DNA from: Erythrobacteraceae bacterium
GTDB taxonomy: Bacteria; Pseudomonadota; Alphaproteobacteria; Sphingomonadales; Sphingomonadaceae
Assembly: GCA_027489065.1 (NCBI GenBank)
Contig: JAIYAM010000018.1
Span: 122,355 to 186,354 of the forward strand
Direction of reading: 5' to 3'
Length of the DNA stretch: 64,000 nt
In this document: piece after piece, positions 24,395-33,370 of the stretch
Numbering within the stretch: position 1 is the stretch's first letter
Layout of the letters: every line of letters starts with the position of its first letter
Translations under genes and position numbers: made by a program
The notes under the pieces: model-generated
Seen by the model: only the letters and a program-made list of their open reading frames with translations
Told to the model about the DNA's origin: nothing
The model's database searches: none

Positions 24395-25531
24395 ATGAAG
24401 CTTGCCCGGATCGAGACCTTCCTCGTGCCCCCGCGCTGGCTGTTCGTGCGGATCGAGGCCGATGACGGCAGCTTCGGCTGGGGCGAGGCGAGTCTCGAAG
24501 GCCATGCCGAGGCCGTGGCCGGTGCCTTCGAGGCGATCCGCGACCGGCTGATCGGCGCCGATCCGCGCCGCATCGAGGATATCTGGCAGATCTGCTACCG
24601 CGGCGGCTTCTACCGCGGCGGGGCGGTGCTGATGTCGGCGATCTCCGGCCTCGATCAGGCACTGTGGGACTGGAAGGGCCGTCACTACGGCATGCCCGCC
24701 TTCGAGATGCTCGGCGGGCGGGTGCGCGACAAGGTGCGCGCCTATGCCTGGATCGGCGGCGACCGCCCCGACGATATCGCCGCCGCCGCCGCCGCGCGCC
24801 GGGCGCAGGGCTTCACCGCGGTCAAGATGAACGCGACCGCCGAGGCTCCCTTCCTCGCTGCGCCGCGCTTTGCCGAGGTCGTCGCGCGGGTGCAGGCCGC
24901 GCAGGCCGAAGGGATGGACGTCGCGCTCGATTTCCACGGGCGGGTGCACCGCCCGATGGCCAAGCAGCTCGCCCGAGCCCTCGAGCCGCTGGGGCTGCTG
25001 TTCATCGAGGAGCCGGTGCTGTCCGAACATGCCGGCGCCCTGCCGCAGATCGCCGCGCTCGCCAGCATCCCCATCGCGATGGGCGAGCGCCTGTATTCCC
25101 GCTGGGACTTCAAGCCGCTGCTGGAGGCGGGCGCCGTGGACGTGATCCAGCCCGATCTCAGCCACGCAGGCGGCCTCAGCGAATGCCGCCGCATCGCCGC
25201 CATGGCCGAGATGCACGACGTCGCGGTCGCCCCGCACTGCCCGCTCGGGCCGCTCGCGCTGGGTGCCTGCCTGCAGCTGGCCGCCTGCGCGCCCAACGTG
25301 GTGCTGCAGGAGATGTCGCTCGGCATCCACTATAACGAGGGGCACGACCTGCTCGAGTTCATGACCGATCCCGCGGTGCTGACCCCGGTCGATGGCCACC
25401 TGCCGATTCCCGCCGGCCCCGGCCTCGGGATCGACATCGACGAGGCCCGGGTACGTGCCGCCGCGAGCACACCGCACCGCTGGCGCAATCCCGTGTGGCG
25501 GCACGAAGACGGAAGTTTCGCTGAATGGTGA
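24395..25531 (+). CDS. dgoD: D-galactonate dehydratase
   Basis: A 378-residue enolase-superfamily dehydratase. It is recognisable along its whole length as DgoD: MKLARIETFLVPPRWLFVRI, YRGGFYRGGAVLMSAISGLDQALWD, and C-terminal WRNPVWRHEDGSFAEW. Metal ligands sit in ALDFHGRVHRP (Asp), LFIEEPVL (Glu) and IAMGERLYSRWDF (Glu). The catalytic His residues are in DFHGR and APHCPLGP. It turns galactonate into 2-keto-3-deoxygalactonate. It is divergent from dgoK across operator C and followed by a hairpin and the TonB receptor gene. Confidence 0.95.
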   Translation: MKLARIETFLVPPRWLFVRIEADDGSFGWGEASLEGHAEAVAGAFEAIRDRLIGADPRRIEDIWQICYRGGFYRGGAVLMSAISGLDQALWDWKGRHYGMPAFEMLGGRVRDKVRAYAWIGGDRPDDIAAAAAARRAQGFTAVKMNATAEAPFLAAPRFAEVVARVQAAQAEGMDVALDFHGRVHRPMAKQLARALEPLGLLFIEEPVLSEHAGALPQIAALASIPIAMGERLYSRWDFKPLLEAGAVDVIQPDLSHAGGLSECRRIAAMAEMHDVAVAPHCPLGPLALGACLQLAACAPNVVLQEMSLGIHYNEGHDLLEFMTDPAVLTPVDGHLPIPAGPGLGIDIDEARVRAAASTPHRWRNPVWRHEDGSFAEW

Positions 25532-25541
25532 CGCCGAAAGC

Positions 25542-25557
25542 GTGGCTAAAAAGCCAC
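25542..25557 (+). terminator. hairpin after dgoD
   Basis: GTGGCTAAAAAGCCAC is a perfect 6-bp stem with a 4-base A loop, 11 bases after the dgoD stop. No T-run follows, so termination may be weak or factor-assisted. Confidence 0.4.
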
Positions 25558-25572
25558 ATTGCTCCGGTGTAT

Positions 25573-25588
25573 ATCTTATTTATAATAC
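25573..25588. promoter_or_regulatory. operator D of the galactose locus (before the TonB receptor)
   Basis: ATCTTATTTATAATAC; the reverse strand reads GTATTATAAATAAGAT, the closest copy to the consensus. It lies about 90 bases before the TonB receptor start, in a promoter-like position. Confidence 0.6.
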
Positions 25589-25677
25589 ATATTGGGTTCA
25601 GGGCCGTTTCGGCCATCTAAAATTGCGCTACGAAAACGAGCCGCACAACGCGGCCGTTACAACAAGGGGAGATGTTG

Positions 25678-28374
25678 ATGCGTGCGATCACTCTAGTCCG
25701 CTGCACCGTTTCGGTCATGGCCATGTCGCTCGCAGCGACAGCGGCTCAGGCCCAGCAGGCGACCACCACCACCGCCGATCCGGCGGCCACCACCACCACG
25801 GCAGACGAGGTCAACGAAAGCGATGCGATCGTCGTGACGGGCCTTCGCGCATCGCTCGAGAGCGTGCGCAACATCCGCCGCAATTCCGACGAGATCATCG
25901 ACGCCGTCGTCGCCGAAGACATCGCCAAGCTGCCCGATCTCAACACCGCCCAGATCGCCGCGCGCATTCCGGGCGTGCAGGTCTATCGCCAGGGCGGCGA
26001 GGCGCAGAACGTGCTGGTGCGCGGCCTGCCCAACTTCACCACCACCTACAACGGCCGCGAGATCTTCACCGCCGAGACTCGCGTCGTCGCGCTGCAGGAC
26101 TTCCCGGCCGCCAACGTCGCCGCGCTCGAGGTCTACAAGACGTCTGCCGCCGACCTCGTCGAGCCGGGCCTCGCCGGCCTCATCAACGTGCGCTCGCGCA
26201 TGCCCTTCGATTTCCAGGACGGGCAGGTCGCCGGTTCGGTGTGGGGTCTCTACACCCGCCAAGGCCGCGAGGTTTCGCCCAACTTCGTCTTCCTCGCCAC
26301 CAAGCGCTGGGACGTGGGTGACGGCGGCGAGTTCGGGGTGCTGCTCAACGCCTCGCGGGTCGAGATGCAATATCTCGATGCGGAAATCTCCAACACCGAC
26401 TTCCTCCAGACCTTCCGCAATGGCGGCAACGGGACGCTGATCGCGGATGCTGGCGCGGGAACCGCGGCGCGCTTCCCCGATATCCAGCGCCTGTTCTACC
26501 GCTCGGGCAACCGCGTGCGGCCCTCGGTCAACGGCGCGATCCAGTACAAGCCCACCCCGGACATCGAATTCTACGCCGAGGGCCTGTGGCAGGGCTTCCG
26601 CAACAAGATCGACGACCGGCTGCTCGCCGCCGAGCTGTTCAACGGGGCGCAGGTCTCCGGCCTCCAGTTCCGCGACGGCACCAACTTCGTGCGCAGCGGC
26701 ACGGTCAACGCCCCTCCAGGCTCCCTGTTCTCCTTCCAGGGCGCGACCTTCAACAAGACCGACACCTACCAGTATGCCGGCGGCGTGAAGGCGACCTTCG
26801 ACAAGCTCAACGTGCATGTCGATGTCGCCCGCACGCGCAGCACCTTCACCGGCTCGACCGAGTCGGTCGATCGCCGCTGGACGGCCGGGCCGACGATCAA
26901 CTTCAACACCGATCGCCCATCCTTCGAGATCACCAATATCAACTTCCGCGACGAATCCGCGCAGTTCTTCGACGGGCTGTTCGAGGAGAACCAGCAGTCG
27001 AAGGGTGACGACTGGCAGTTCCGCGGCGATCTGGAATATCTCGTCGACGGCACCTTCATCCGCAGCATCCAGGCCGGCGTGCGCTACACCGACCGCGATG
27101 CGCGGCGCGAATACGCCAACCGCTTCTCGCGCCCCGCGACGCCGACCAACGCCTCAACCCTGCCGGTGATCTTCAACGTGTTCCAGGGCGTGGATGTCGG
27201 CGGCACCTATCGCTGGGCGGCGCCCACCTACGAGAGCATCCGCGACAATATCGAGCAGATCCGGCAGATCGCCGGCTTCGGTACCACGGATCCGGTTGCG
27301 CGCAATCTGCTCTACACCGCGAGCGAGAAGAACCTTGCCGGCTATGGCCAGGTCAACCTCGGCTCGGGCGATCTCGAAGGTACCTTCGGCGTCCGCTACG
27401 TCCGGGTGAAGACCCGCGTCGCCGGACCCACGCCGACCGGCATTCCGCAGATCGACGAGGGCAGCACCGACACCTCGTGGCTGCCCAACGCGAGCGTCCG
27501 CTACCGCGTCACGCCCGAAATCCAGCTGCGCGCGGCGGTCTCCAAGACCCGCACTCTTCCGACCTTCGCCGATCTCAACCCCGCCCTCGTGCTCAACCAG
27601 GCGCCGCAAACCCCGGACGGTCTCGGCACGCCGAGCCAGCCGCGCACGGGCAGCGGCGGCAACCCGTTCCTGAACCCCTTCACTTCGTGGAACTTCGACG
27701 CGGCGATCGAGTGGTACTTCGCCCCGGCCTCCTTCGTCTCGCTGACCGGCTTCCACCGCCAGGTCGATGGCTTCATCCAGCCGGGCAGCGTCGACATCCC
27801 CGACACCCCGGTCGGCTACCTGCGCATCTTCGCGCCTGAGAACACCGGGAAGGGCCGGATCACGGGCGTCGAATTGCAGGGCCAGGCCTTCGCCGATTTC
27901 GACAGCCTGCCCGATTGGGCCAAGGGCTTCGGGGTGCAGGTCAACGTCACGTATCTCGACGCCAAGACCCAGCAGAACAACGGTGCGGGCGGGCTATCCT
28001 ACCAGCCGATCACCGACCAACTCAACGGCGTGTCGAAGTGGAATGCCAACGTGGTCGGCATCTACGAACGCTACGGCGCTTCGGTGCGGCTCGCCTACAA
28101 CGACCGCTCGAGCTACCGCGCCACGCAGCAGTTCCGCGGCGACGACATCTACACAGAGACGGCCCGCCCGGCCGGACGCCTCGACCTGTCGCTGAGCTAC
28201 AACATCAACGACGATCTCTCGATCTTCGGCGACTGGACGAACATCACCCGCGAGCAGTTCCGGCAGGACGCTTCCTCGGCCCGCAACGGCGCGCCGCGGG
28301 CGGACTTCATCCGCTATCTGCGCGACGACGAGAGCACCGTCTCGCTCGGCTTCCGGTTCCGCTTCGGACGCTAG
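25678..28374 (+). CDS. TonB-dependent receptor of the galactose locus
   Basis: An 898-residue outer-membrane receptor. A signal peptide ends near ATAAQAQ. After a Thr/Ala-rich linker comes a TonB-box-like DAIVVTG, then a plug domain (IAKLPDLNTAQIAARIPGVQVYRQ, LVRGLPNFTTTYNGREI). The barrel ends in a C-terminal aromatic-type FRFRFGR. AAGGGGAG gives good spacing to the ATG at 25678, whereas the ATG at 25672 is too close. It should take up the oligosaccharide that the GH43 enzymes and ABC importer handle. It is convergent with the second GH43 gene, with only one base between the two stops. Confidence 0.9.
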   Translation: MRAITLVRCTVSVMAMSLAATAAQAQQATTTTADPAATTTTADEVNESDAIVVTGLRASLESVRNIRRNSDEIIDAVVAEDIAKLPDLNTAQIAARIPGVQVYRQGGEAQNVLVRGLPNFTTTYNGREIFTAETRVVALQDFPAANVAALEVYKTSAADLVEPGLAGLINVRSRMPFDFQDGQVAGSVWGLYTRQGREVSPNFVFLATKRWDVGDGGEFGVLLNASRVEMQYLDAEISNTDFLQTFRNGGNGTLIADAGAGTAARFPDIQRLFYRSGNRVRPSVNGAIQYKPTPDIEFYAEGLWQGFRNKIDDRLLAAELFNGAQVSGLQFRDGTNFVRSGTVNAPPGSLFSFQGATFNKTDTYQYAGGVKATFDKLNVHVDVARTRSTFTGSTESVDRRWTAGPTINFNTDRPSFEITNINFRDESAQFFDGLFEENQQSKGDDWQFRGDLEYLVDGTFIRSIQAGVRYTDRDARREYANRFSRPATPTNASTLPVIFNVFQGVDVGGTYRWAAPTYESIRDNIEQIRQIAGFGTTDPVARNLLYTASEKNLAGYGQVNLGSGDLEGTFGVRYVRVKTRVAGPTPTGIPQIDEGSTDTSWLPNASVRYRVTPEIQLRAAVSKTRTLPTFADLNPALVLNQAPQTPDGLGTPSQPRTGSGGNPFLNPFTSWNFDAAIEWYFAPASFVSLTGFHRQVDGFIQPGSVDIPDTPVGYLRIFAPENTGKGRITGVELQGQAFADFDSLPDWAKGFGVQVNVTYLDAKTQQNNGAGGLSYQPITDQLNGVSKWNANVVGIYERYGASVRLAYNDRSSYRATQQFRGDDIYTETARPAGRLDLSLSYNINDDLSIFGDWTNITREQFRQDASSARNGAPRADFIRYLRDDESTVSLGFRFRFGR

Positions 28375-28375
28375 G

Positions 28376-29413
28376 TCACTTGCGCGCGGCGGCGGGACGC
28401 AGGCTCGGTGCAATCACCGGCTTGCCGTCCCGCCATCCGAGCGGGGCAATGTACATCGCGCGGCCCTTCTTCGCGTTCTGGCACCCGCCGCGCGCGATAT
28501 GGGCGTGGAACATGATGTACTGGCGCCCGTTCGCCTCGAAGACTGCCTGATGCCCCGGCCCGCTGAGGCAGCCTGCGGTCTTGTCCATGTAGCTGTAGAG
28601 GATCGGGTTGTCGGGCGCGTCCTTGCACGGCCCCGTCGGCCCGGTGCAGGTCGCATAGCCCATGGCGTAAGGTGACAGGCGCTGGTGCGGTTCCCAGCCG
28701 AAATGGTTGGCCGAATAGAACAGCACATACCCTGCGCCGTGCTTCACCATCGTCGGGGATTCGATCACGTGGGCTTCCCACGGCAGGTCGTTGGTGAGCA
28801 GCACGGTCGGCTCTCCGGTCAGGCCCAGCCCGTCGGGCGTCATCGGCTGCACGTAGATGTCGGTCGGCTTGCCCACCGCGTTGGCATCGGCCTTGTAGTA
28901 GAGGTAGAGCTTGCCGTCCGCGTCGCGGAAGGGGCTGGCGTCGATCGTCCCGCCGAGCGCGCGCTGGCAGATCAGCGGCTCCTTCGCGTCCGAGGTGAAC
29001 GGCCCGAGCGGATCGGCGCTGGTCGCAACGCCTGTGCACTGCTTCCCGCTCGCCTTCTCGCGCGCGGTGAAGAAGAGCAGGTACCGCTCACCCAGCTTCA
29101 TCACCTCGGGCGCCCAGGTCCACCCGCGCTGCGCCCAGGCGGGCAGGACCGGCATGGCATCGTGAAGCTTCTCGCCGTCCTTCAGCGGCCCCCAGGTGAC
29201 CAGATCGTCGGAGACCGCCATCTGCACATTGGCCTGATCGCGCTCGGCATTGGTGGCATAGGCGAGATACTTGCCGTCATGCGGCAGCACGAAGGGGTCG
29301 GGGAAGTTGACCGGGTACACCGGCACGAAAGGTTGCGGCTCGGCAGTCGATGCCGCAGGCGCGGCGCAGGCGAGCAGGGCGAACGAAAAAGCGAACGTGG
29401 CGGACTGGCGCAA
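28376..29413 (-). CDS. exported GH43-family glycosidase
   Basis: A 345-residue five-bladed propeller with an export signal (FSFALLACAAPAASTA; ALLAC could be a lipobox). GH43 triad positions: Asp in VNFPDPFVLPHDGKYL, Asp in GGTIDASPFRDADGKLYLYY, Glu in HVIESPTMVKHG. Cys residues near the C-terminus (TCTGPTGPC, GGCQNAKKG) fit a periplasmic protein with disulfides. It is probably an arabinofuranosidase, xylosidase or galactosidase acting before import. It is divergent from galM across operator E. Confidence 0.85.
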   Translation of the reverse strand: MRQSATFAFSFALLACAAPAASTAEPQPFVPVYPVNFPDPFVLPHDGKYLAYATNAERDQANVQMAVSDDLVTWGPLKDGEKLHDAMPVLPAWAQRGWTWAPEVMKLGERYLLFFTAREKASGKQCTGVATSADPLGPFTSDAKEPLICQRALGGTIDASPFRDADGKLYLYYKADANAVGKPTDIYVQPMTPDGLGLTGEPTVLLTNDLPWEAHVIESPTMVKHGAGYVLFYSANHFGWEPHQRLSPYAMGYATCTGPTGPCKDAPDNPILYSYMDKTAGCLSGPGHQAVFEANGRQYIMFHAHIARGGCQNAKKGRAMYIAPLGWRDGKPVIAPSLRPAAARK

Positions 29414-29471
29414 GCGGGGCTCCCTTGAGGCTGGTTGCAGCGCTGCACTGGCATCGCGGCTTGTTCGGAGC

Positions 29472-29490
29472 GTATTATCATATAAATGAC
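29472..29490. promoter_or_regulatory. operator E of the galactose locus (between GH43 and galM)
   Basis: Read on the minus strand, this stretch starts GTCATTTATATGATAA, identical to the left part of operator C except for one base. It then continues TACG like operator B with one base missing. It lies 7 bases before the galM start and 59 bases from the GH43 start. It is the weakest of the five copies. Confidence 0.45.
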
Positions 29491-29496
29491 TGGCAG

Positions 29497-30597
29497 ATGA
29501 AAGAGCCTCACCACCACCCGTCCACGCCCGGCGCGCATCGATCGATCTTCGGCCACCTGCCGGATGGCCGAGCGGTCGAGGCGGTAACGCTCGTCAACCG
29601 CCACGGCATGAGCGCGACAATCCTTGCCTACGGGGCGACGCTCCAGTCGCTGATCGTCCCGGACCGCGACGGCGTGCTCGCCGATGTCACCCTCGGCCAC
29701 GCCAGCCTCGCTGAGTATCTCGATCAGCCGCAATATTTCGGATCGAGCGTGGGGCGGGTCGCCAACCGCATCGCGGGCGGGCGCTTCGTGCTCGACGGGC
29801 AGGAATACCATATCCCCGCAAACAACGGCCCCAACGCGCTGCACGGCGGCCCGGGCGGCTTCGACAAGGCGCTGTGGGAGATCACCGAGGTCGCTGGCGG
29901 CCCCGAACCGCTCGTCCGCTTCGCCCATGTCAGCCCGGACGGCGACCAGGGCTTCCCTGGCGAACTCAGCGTCACGGCGACCTACACCCTCACCGATGGC
30001 GGTGATCTGGCGATCGAGTACACCGCGACCACCGACCGCCCGACGATCGTCAACATGACCAACCACGCCTACTGGAACCTCGCGGGCGAGGGCGCAGCGA
30101 CCGGCGCGATGGATCACGTGCTGATGATCCCGGCCGAGCACTTCCTGCCGACCGATGCGACCGCGATCCCCACCGGCGAATTCGTGTCCGTCGAAGGCAC
30201 CCCCTTCGACTTTCGCCAGCCGACCGCGATCGGCGCGCGGGTGCGCGATGCCTCGCATCCGCAGATCCGCATCGGTACCGGCTATGATCATAACTGGGTA
30301 GTCGCCCGCACGCGCAGCGATGCGCCGCGGCTGCTGGCCACGCTCGCGCATCCGGAGTCGGGACGCACGCTCGCGGTGCTTTCCACCGAGCCCGGGGCGC
30401 AGTTCTATTCGGGGAATTTTCTGGACGGCAGCAGCATCGGCAAGGCGGGGCAGTGCTACCGGATGGGCGACGGCATCGCGCTCGAGCCGCAGATGTTCCC
30501 GGATACGCCCAATCGTCCGGAGTTCGGTGAAATCCGTCTCGCGCCGGGCGAGACATACGAGCACCGCATGATCTTCCGCTTCGGCGCGGAAGGATAG
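29497..30597 (+). CDS. galM: aldose 1-epimerase (mutarotase)
   Basis: A 366-residue beta-sandwich mutarotase that interconverts alpha and beta galactose and so feeds the dehydrogenase. Conserved parts: GSSVGRVANRIAGGRF, NNGPNALHGGPGGFDKALW (His), NMTNHAYWNLAGEG (His), TGYDHNW and GIALEPQMFPDTPN (Glu). The ATG at 29497 is chosen because upstream in-frame codons run through the operator and the divergent gene. No signal peptide is seen. A GC hairpin follows the stop. Confidence 0.92.
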   Translation: MKEPHHHPSTPGAHRSIFGHLPDGRAVEAVTLVNRHGMSATILAYGATLQSLIVPDRDGVLADVTLGHASLAEYLDQPQYFGSSVGRVANRIAGGRFVLDGQEYHIPANNGPNALHGGPGGFDKALWEITEVAGGPEPLVRFAHVSPDGDQGFPGELSVTATYTLTDGGDLAIEYTATTDRPTIVNMTNHAYWNLAGEGAATGAMDHVLMIPAEHFLPTDATAIPTGEFVSVEGTPFDFRQPTAIGARVRDASHPQIRIGTGYDHNWVVARTRSDAPRLLATLAHPESGRTLAVLSTEPGAQFYSGNFLDGSSIGKAGQCYRMGDGIALEPQMFPDTPNRPEFGEIRLAPGETYEHRMIFRFGAEG

Positions 30598-30621
30598 GGA
30601 GCGCCGCTGGCGAACGCTCCC
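30597..30621 (+). terminator. hairpin after galM
   Basis: GGGAGCG (30597-30603) pairs with CGCTCCC (30615-30621) right at the galM stop. It is followed by CAAGG rather than a T-run, so it is only a weak terminator candidate. Confidence 0.35.
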
Positions 30622-30632
30622 CAAGGGGCAGG

Positions 30633-30803
30633 TCAGGCCGGGGCGCTCTCGGTGGAGTCGCAGGCGGCGTGGTAGTTGTGGACAGCCTGCTGCATCTGCG
30701 CATGACGCCACTGGGTGTAGCTGTAGTCGACCTGCATGTCGGCAGCGGGTTCTGCCTTCGCGCTGATGCGGGACTTGGACTTGAAGAGATTCCAGATGGC
30801 CAT
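30633..30803 (-). CDS. small protein of 56 residues, function unknown
   Basis: It starts MAIWNLFKSKSRISAKAEP and ends with a His/Gln-rich helix (QWRHAQMQQAVHNYHAA). AAAAGGA lies 8 bases upstream of the ATG, a good ribosome site, and the reading frame is not a shadow of another gene. A short amphipathic N-terminus could touch the membrane. No family is recognised. It sits alone between galM and the VIT-type transporter. Confidence 0.5.
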   Translation of the reverse strand: MAIWNLFKSKSRISAKAEPAADMQVDYSYTQWRHAQMQQAVHNYHAACDSTESAPA

Positions 30804-30944
30804 GTCGGGTTCCTTTTCGTGGGGGCTTTGACCCCTCCTCGCCTGGGACTGGACAGTGGCACGAAGCACACGGTGGGCGCTCTATCCTGCTATTGCCTCA
30901 TTTGATTTCGGCGACGCGGAGCCTCGCTTCATCGGCGATTAAGC

Positions 30945-31649
30945 TCAGGCGCTGACCCCGAACAGGCGGCCGACGGCGGCGGTGATCGCCATCGCGAACA
31001 CCCCCCAGCCCACCACCCGCAAGGTCGCCGGCACAAGCGGTGCGGCCCCGGCTTTCGCGCCGAGCGCGCCGAGGATCGCGAGGCTCAGCACCGATACGGC
31101 GACGACGCTGGCGATGATCGCTCCGCCCGGCGCGAGCCATGCGGCGATCAGCGGCACGGCGGCGGCCGCGCTGAAGGTCGCACCCGAAGCGAGCGCGGCC
31201 TGCAGCGGCCGGGCCGCGAGATGCTCCGAAAGACCCAGCTCGTCGCGCACATGCGCCGCAAGCGGATCGAGCGCGGTGAGTTCGCGCGCCACCGCCGCCG
31301 CGGTCGCCTCGCTCAGCCCGCGGGCGACGTAGATCGCGGCGAGCTCGGCCTCCTCGTCGGCCGGCGTCGCAGCGAGCGCCTCCTCCTCGCGGGCGATGTC
31401 GGCGCGTTCGCTGTCGGCCTGCGAAGAGACGGAGATGTACTCCCCCGCCGCCATCGACATCGCGCCGGCGATCAGCGCGGCCGACCCGGCGATCAGGATC
31501 GCGCCGGGCTCCGGGGTTGCCGCCGCCACCCCGATGATCAGCGAGGCGACCGAGATGATCCCGTCATTCGCGCCGAGCACCGCGGCCCGCAGCCAGCCGG
31601 TGCGGTGGACATAGTGCGGATCGTCGGGGTGGGCGTTCGGTTCGATCAT
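30945..31649 (-). CDS. VIT1/CCC1-family (DUF125) membrane transporter
   Basis: A 234-residue protein. Helix 1 contains LRAAVLGANDGIISVASLIIGV, the hallmark of VIT/CCC1 proteins. Next come AGAMSMAAGEYISVSSQADSERADI and a central acidic metal-binding helix region (ADEEAELAAIYVARGLSE). Three more C-terminal helices follow. Plant and yeast relatives move Fe(II) or Mn(II) out of the cytosol, so here it may export iron or manganese. The ATG at 31649 gives the usual N-terminus; longer frames are non-conserved. Confidence 0.85.
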   Translation of the reverse strand: MIEPNAHPDDPHYVHRTGWLRAAVLGANDGIISVASLIIGVAAATPEPGAILIAGSAALIAGAMSMAAGEYISVSSQADSERADIAREEEALAATPADEEAELAAIYVARGLSEATAAAVARELTALDPLAAHVRDELGLSEHLAARPLQAALASGATFSAAAAVPLIAAWLAPGGAIIASVVAVSVLSLAILGALGAKAGAAPLVPATLRVVGWGVFAMAITAAVGRLFGVSA

Positions 31650-31864
31650 GCGCGCCCTTGTGCTCCCTTCGGGCCTCGCCGCGCAAGGGGCACGCGCTTC
31701 ATCCGAAGCCGCAGCGTGTTCGTCGAGCCCGCCTTGCGGCCCTGCCGGTGGAGTGCCACGCCGCCGCAACGACTAGCCGCACTCCTGCCTCGTTCGGCCT
31801 TCGTTCAGGCAGGATCGGGACAAGCGCCGACGCATCCGCCTGTCGATTGTGACCCAACCCGCTC

Positions 31865-32383
31865 ATGGCTTCCACCGCACCGCTCGAAACGGCCTACCTC
31901 GCCCAGCGTGACCGCCTCGCGCGGTTCCTGCGCGCGCGCGGGGCGGGGGATGCGACGGAGGACCTGCTTCAGGAATTGTGGCTGCGCCTCGCCGCCGCGC
32001 CCGATCCGGCAGCGGCCTGCGGCATGGCCTACATGATGCGCGCTGCCGACCGGCTGATGATCGACCGCTACCGTTCGGAAAAGCAGGCGGCCTCCCGCGA
32101 GAAGGCCTGGGCCGAAACGCAACCGGGCCTTGCCGACAACATCGCCCCTGCCCCCGGCCCCGAACGGAGCATCGCTGCGCGCCAGCAGGTCGCTCTGGTC
32201 AGCCAGGCGCTCGAGGAGGTGGGGGAGCGCGCCGCCGCCCTGTTCCGCCGCCACCGCGTCGACGGCGTGTCGCAGCGCGCGCTCGCGGAGGAATTCAGGG
32301 TGAGCGTCAGCACGGTCGAAAGCGACCTGAGGCGCGTCTATGCACGAATTTGCGATGTCAGAAGGGCGATCGATGAGGCATGA
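31865..32383 (+). CDS. ECF sigma factor, FecI-like
   Basis: A 172-residue sigma-70-type factor with region 2 (AYLAQRDRLARFLRARGAGDATEDLLQELWLRL) and region 4 (VSQALEEVGERAAALFRRHRVDGVSQRALAEEFRVSVSTVESDLRR). It is followed by a FecR-type gene and an STN-domain receptor gene, giving the standard cell-surface signalling set. It would direct transcription of the receptor, and perhaps the autotransporter, when the receptor is occupied. Confidence 0.9.
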   Translation: MASTAPLETAYLAQRDRLARFLRARGAGDATEDLLQELWLRLAAAPDPAAACGMAYMMRAADRLMIDRYRSEKQAASREKAWAETQPGLADNIAPAPGPERSIAARQQVALVSQALEEVGERAAALFRRHRVDGVSQRALAEEFRVSVSTVESDLRRVYARICDVRRAIDEA

Positions 32384-32422
32384 GGCGAACGGCTCCGTCT
32401 TGCTGTCAGGAGGCCCTGAGCG

Positions 32423-33370
32423 ATGACCGGTGCGATGAACCCTGAACAATCGATCCGCGACGAAGCCGTGGGCTGGGCGCTGCGCATGCGCGAGCCGGAC
32501 TTTGCCGACTGGGACGGTTTCACCGCCTGGCTCGAGATCGACCCGGCGCATTCCGCCGCCTATGACGAAGTGCAATTCGCGCTCGGCGAGGCCGACGCGG
32601 CGCTCGAACTGCTGCCCGACGCCGCAGCGGAGCCGGCATATGTCGCCGCCGCGAACGATAACCCTCCCGGCTGGTTCGCCAGCCGCCGCGGCTGGCTCGG
32701 CGGGGCGATCGCCGCTTCGCTGGTGCTGGCGATCACCTCGGTGCTGTGGTTCTCGCCGCGGGGCGAGCAGCTCTACGCCACCGCGCCCGGAGAAACCCGG
32801 CTGATCGCGCTCGCCGATGGCAGCACGGTGACGCTCGCGGGCGGCAGCCGCATCGCGATCGAGGGCGAGCGCGAAGCGCGGCTCGAGGCGGGTCAGGCGC
32901 TCTTCACCATCCGCCATCAAACCGCCAATCCCTTCGTGCTCACTGCGGGCGAGGACCGGCTGGTCGATGCCGGGACCGTGTTCGACGTGCGGCTCGCGGG
33001 CAGCCGCGTCGACCTCACCGTGGCCGAGGGCGCGGTGATCGTGAACCCCAAGGGCCAGAACCTCATGGTCACCGCCGGCGGGCGGGCGGTGCGCCAAGCT
33101 GGCGGGCGCTACAGCCTCGCATCCGTCGATCCGCAGGCGGTCGGCGAATGGAGCCGCGGGCGGATCAGCTTCGAGAGCGCGAGCCTCGCCGAGATCGCCG
33201 CCGAACTCAGCCGCGCCACCGGACGCCGCTTCACCAGCGCCGACAGCACGACCAAGCTGTCGGGCAGCATTGCGCTCGATGAAGTGCGCACCGATCCGCG
33301 CGCGCTCGAAGCGCTGCTCGGCGTGAAGGTGCGCGCGGCGGGCGAGGACTGGGTGCTCGAGGCCGAGTGA
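32423..33370 (+). CDS. FecR-type anti-sigma/sigma regulator
   Basis: A 315-residue protein. The N-terminal cytoplasmic DUF4880-type part is EAVGWALRMREPDFADWDGFTAWLEIDPAHSAAYDEV. One transmembrane helix (GGAIAASLVLAITSVLWF) lies near residues 92-110. A periplasmic FecR domain follows (TAPGETRLIALADGSTVTLAGGSRIAI and VDAGTVFDVRL), with a C-terminal DUF4974-like module (ISFESASLAEIAAELSRATGRRF). It passes the receptor signal to the sigma factor encoded upstream. Its stop overlaps the receptor start. Confidence 0.9.
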   Translation: MTGAMNPEQSIRDEAVGWALRMREPDFADWDGFTAWLEIDPAHSAAYDEVQFALGEADAALELLPDAAAEPAYVAAANDNPPGWFASRRGWLGGAIAASLVLAITSVLWFSPRGEQLYATAPGETRLIALADGSTVTLAGGSRIAIEGEREARLEAGQALFTIRHQTANPFVLTAGEDRLVDAGTVFDVRLAGSRVDLTVAEGAVIVNPKGQNLMVTAGGRAVRQAGGRYSLASVDPQAVGEWSRGRISFESASLAEIAAELSRATGRRFTSADSTTKLSGSIALDEVRTDPRALEALLGVKVRAAGEDWVLEAE

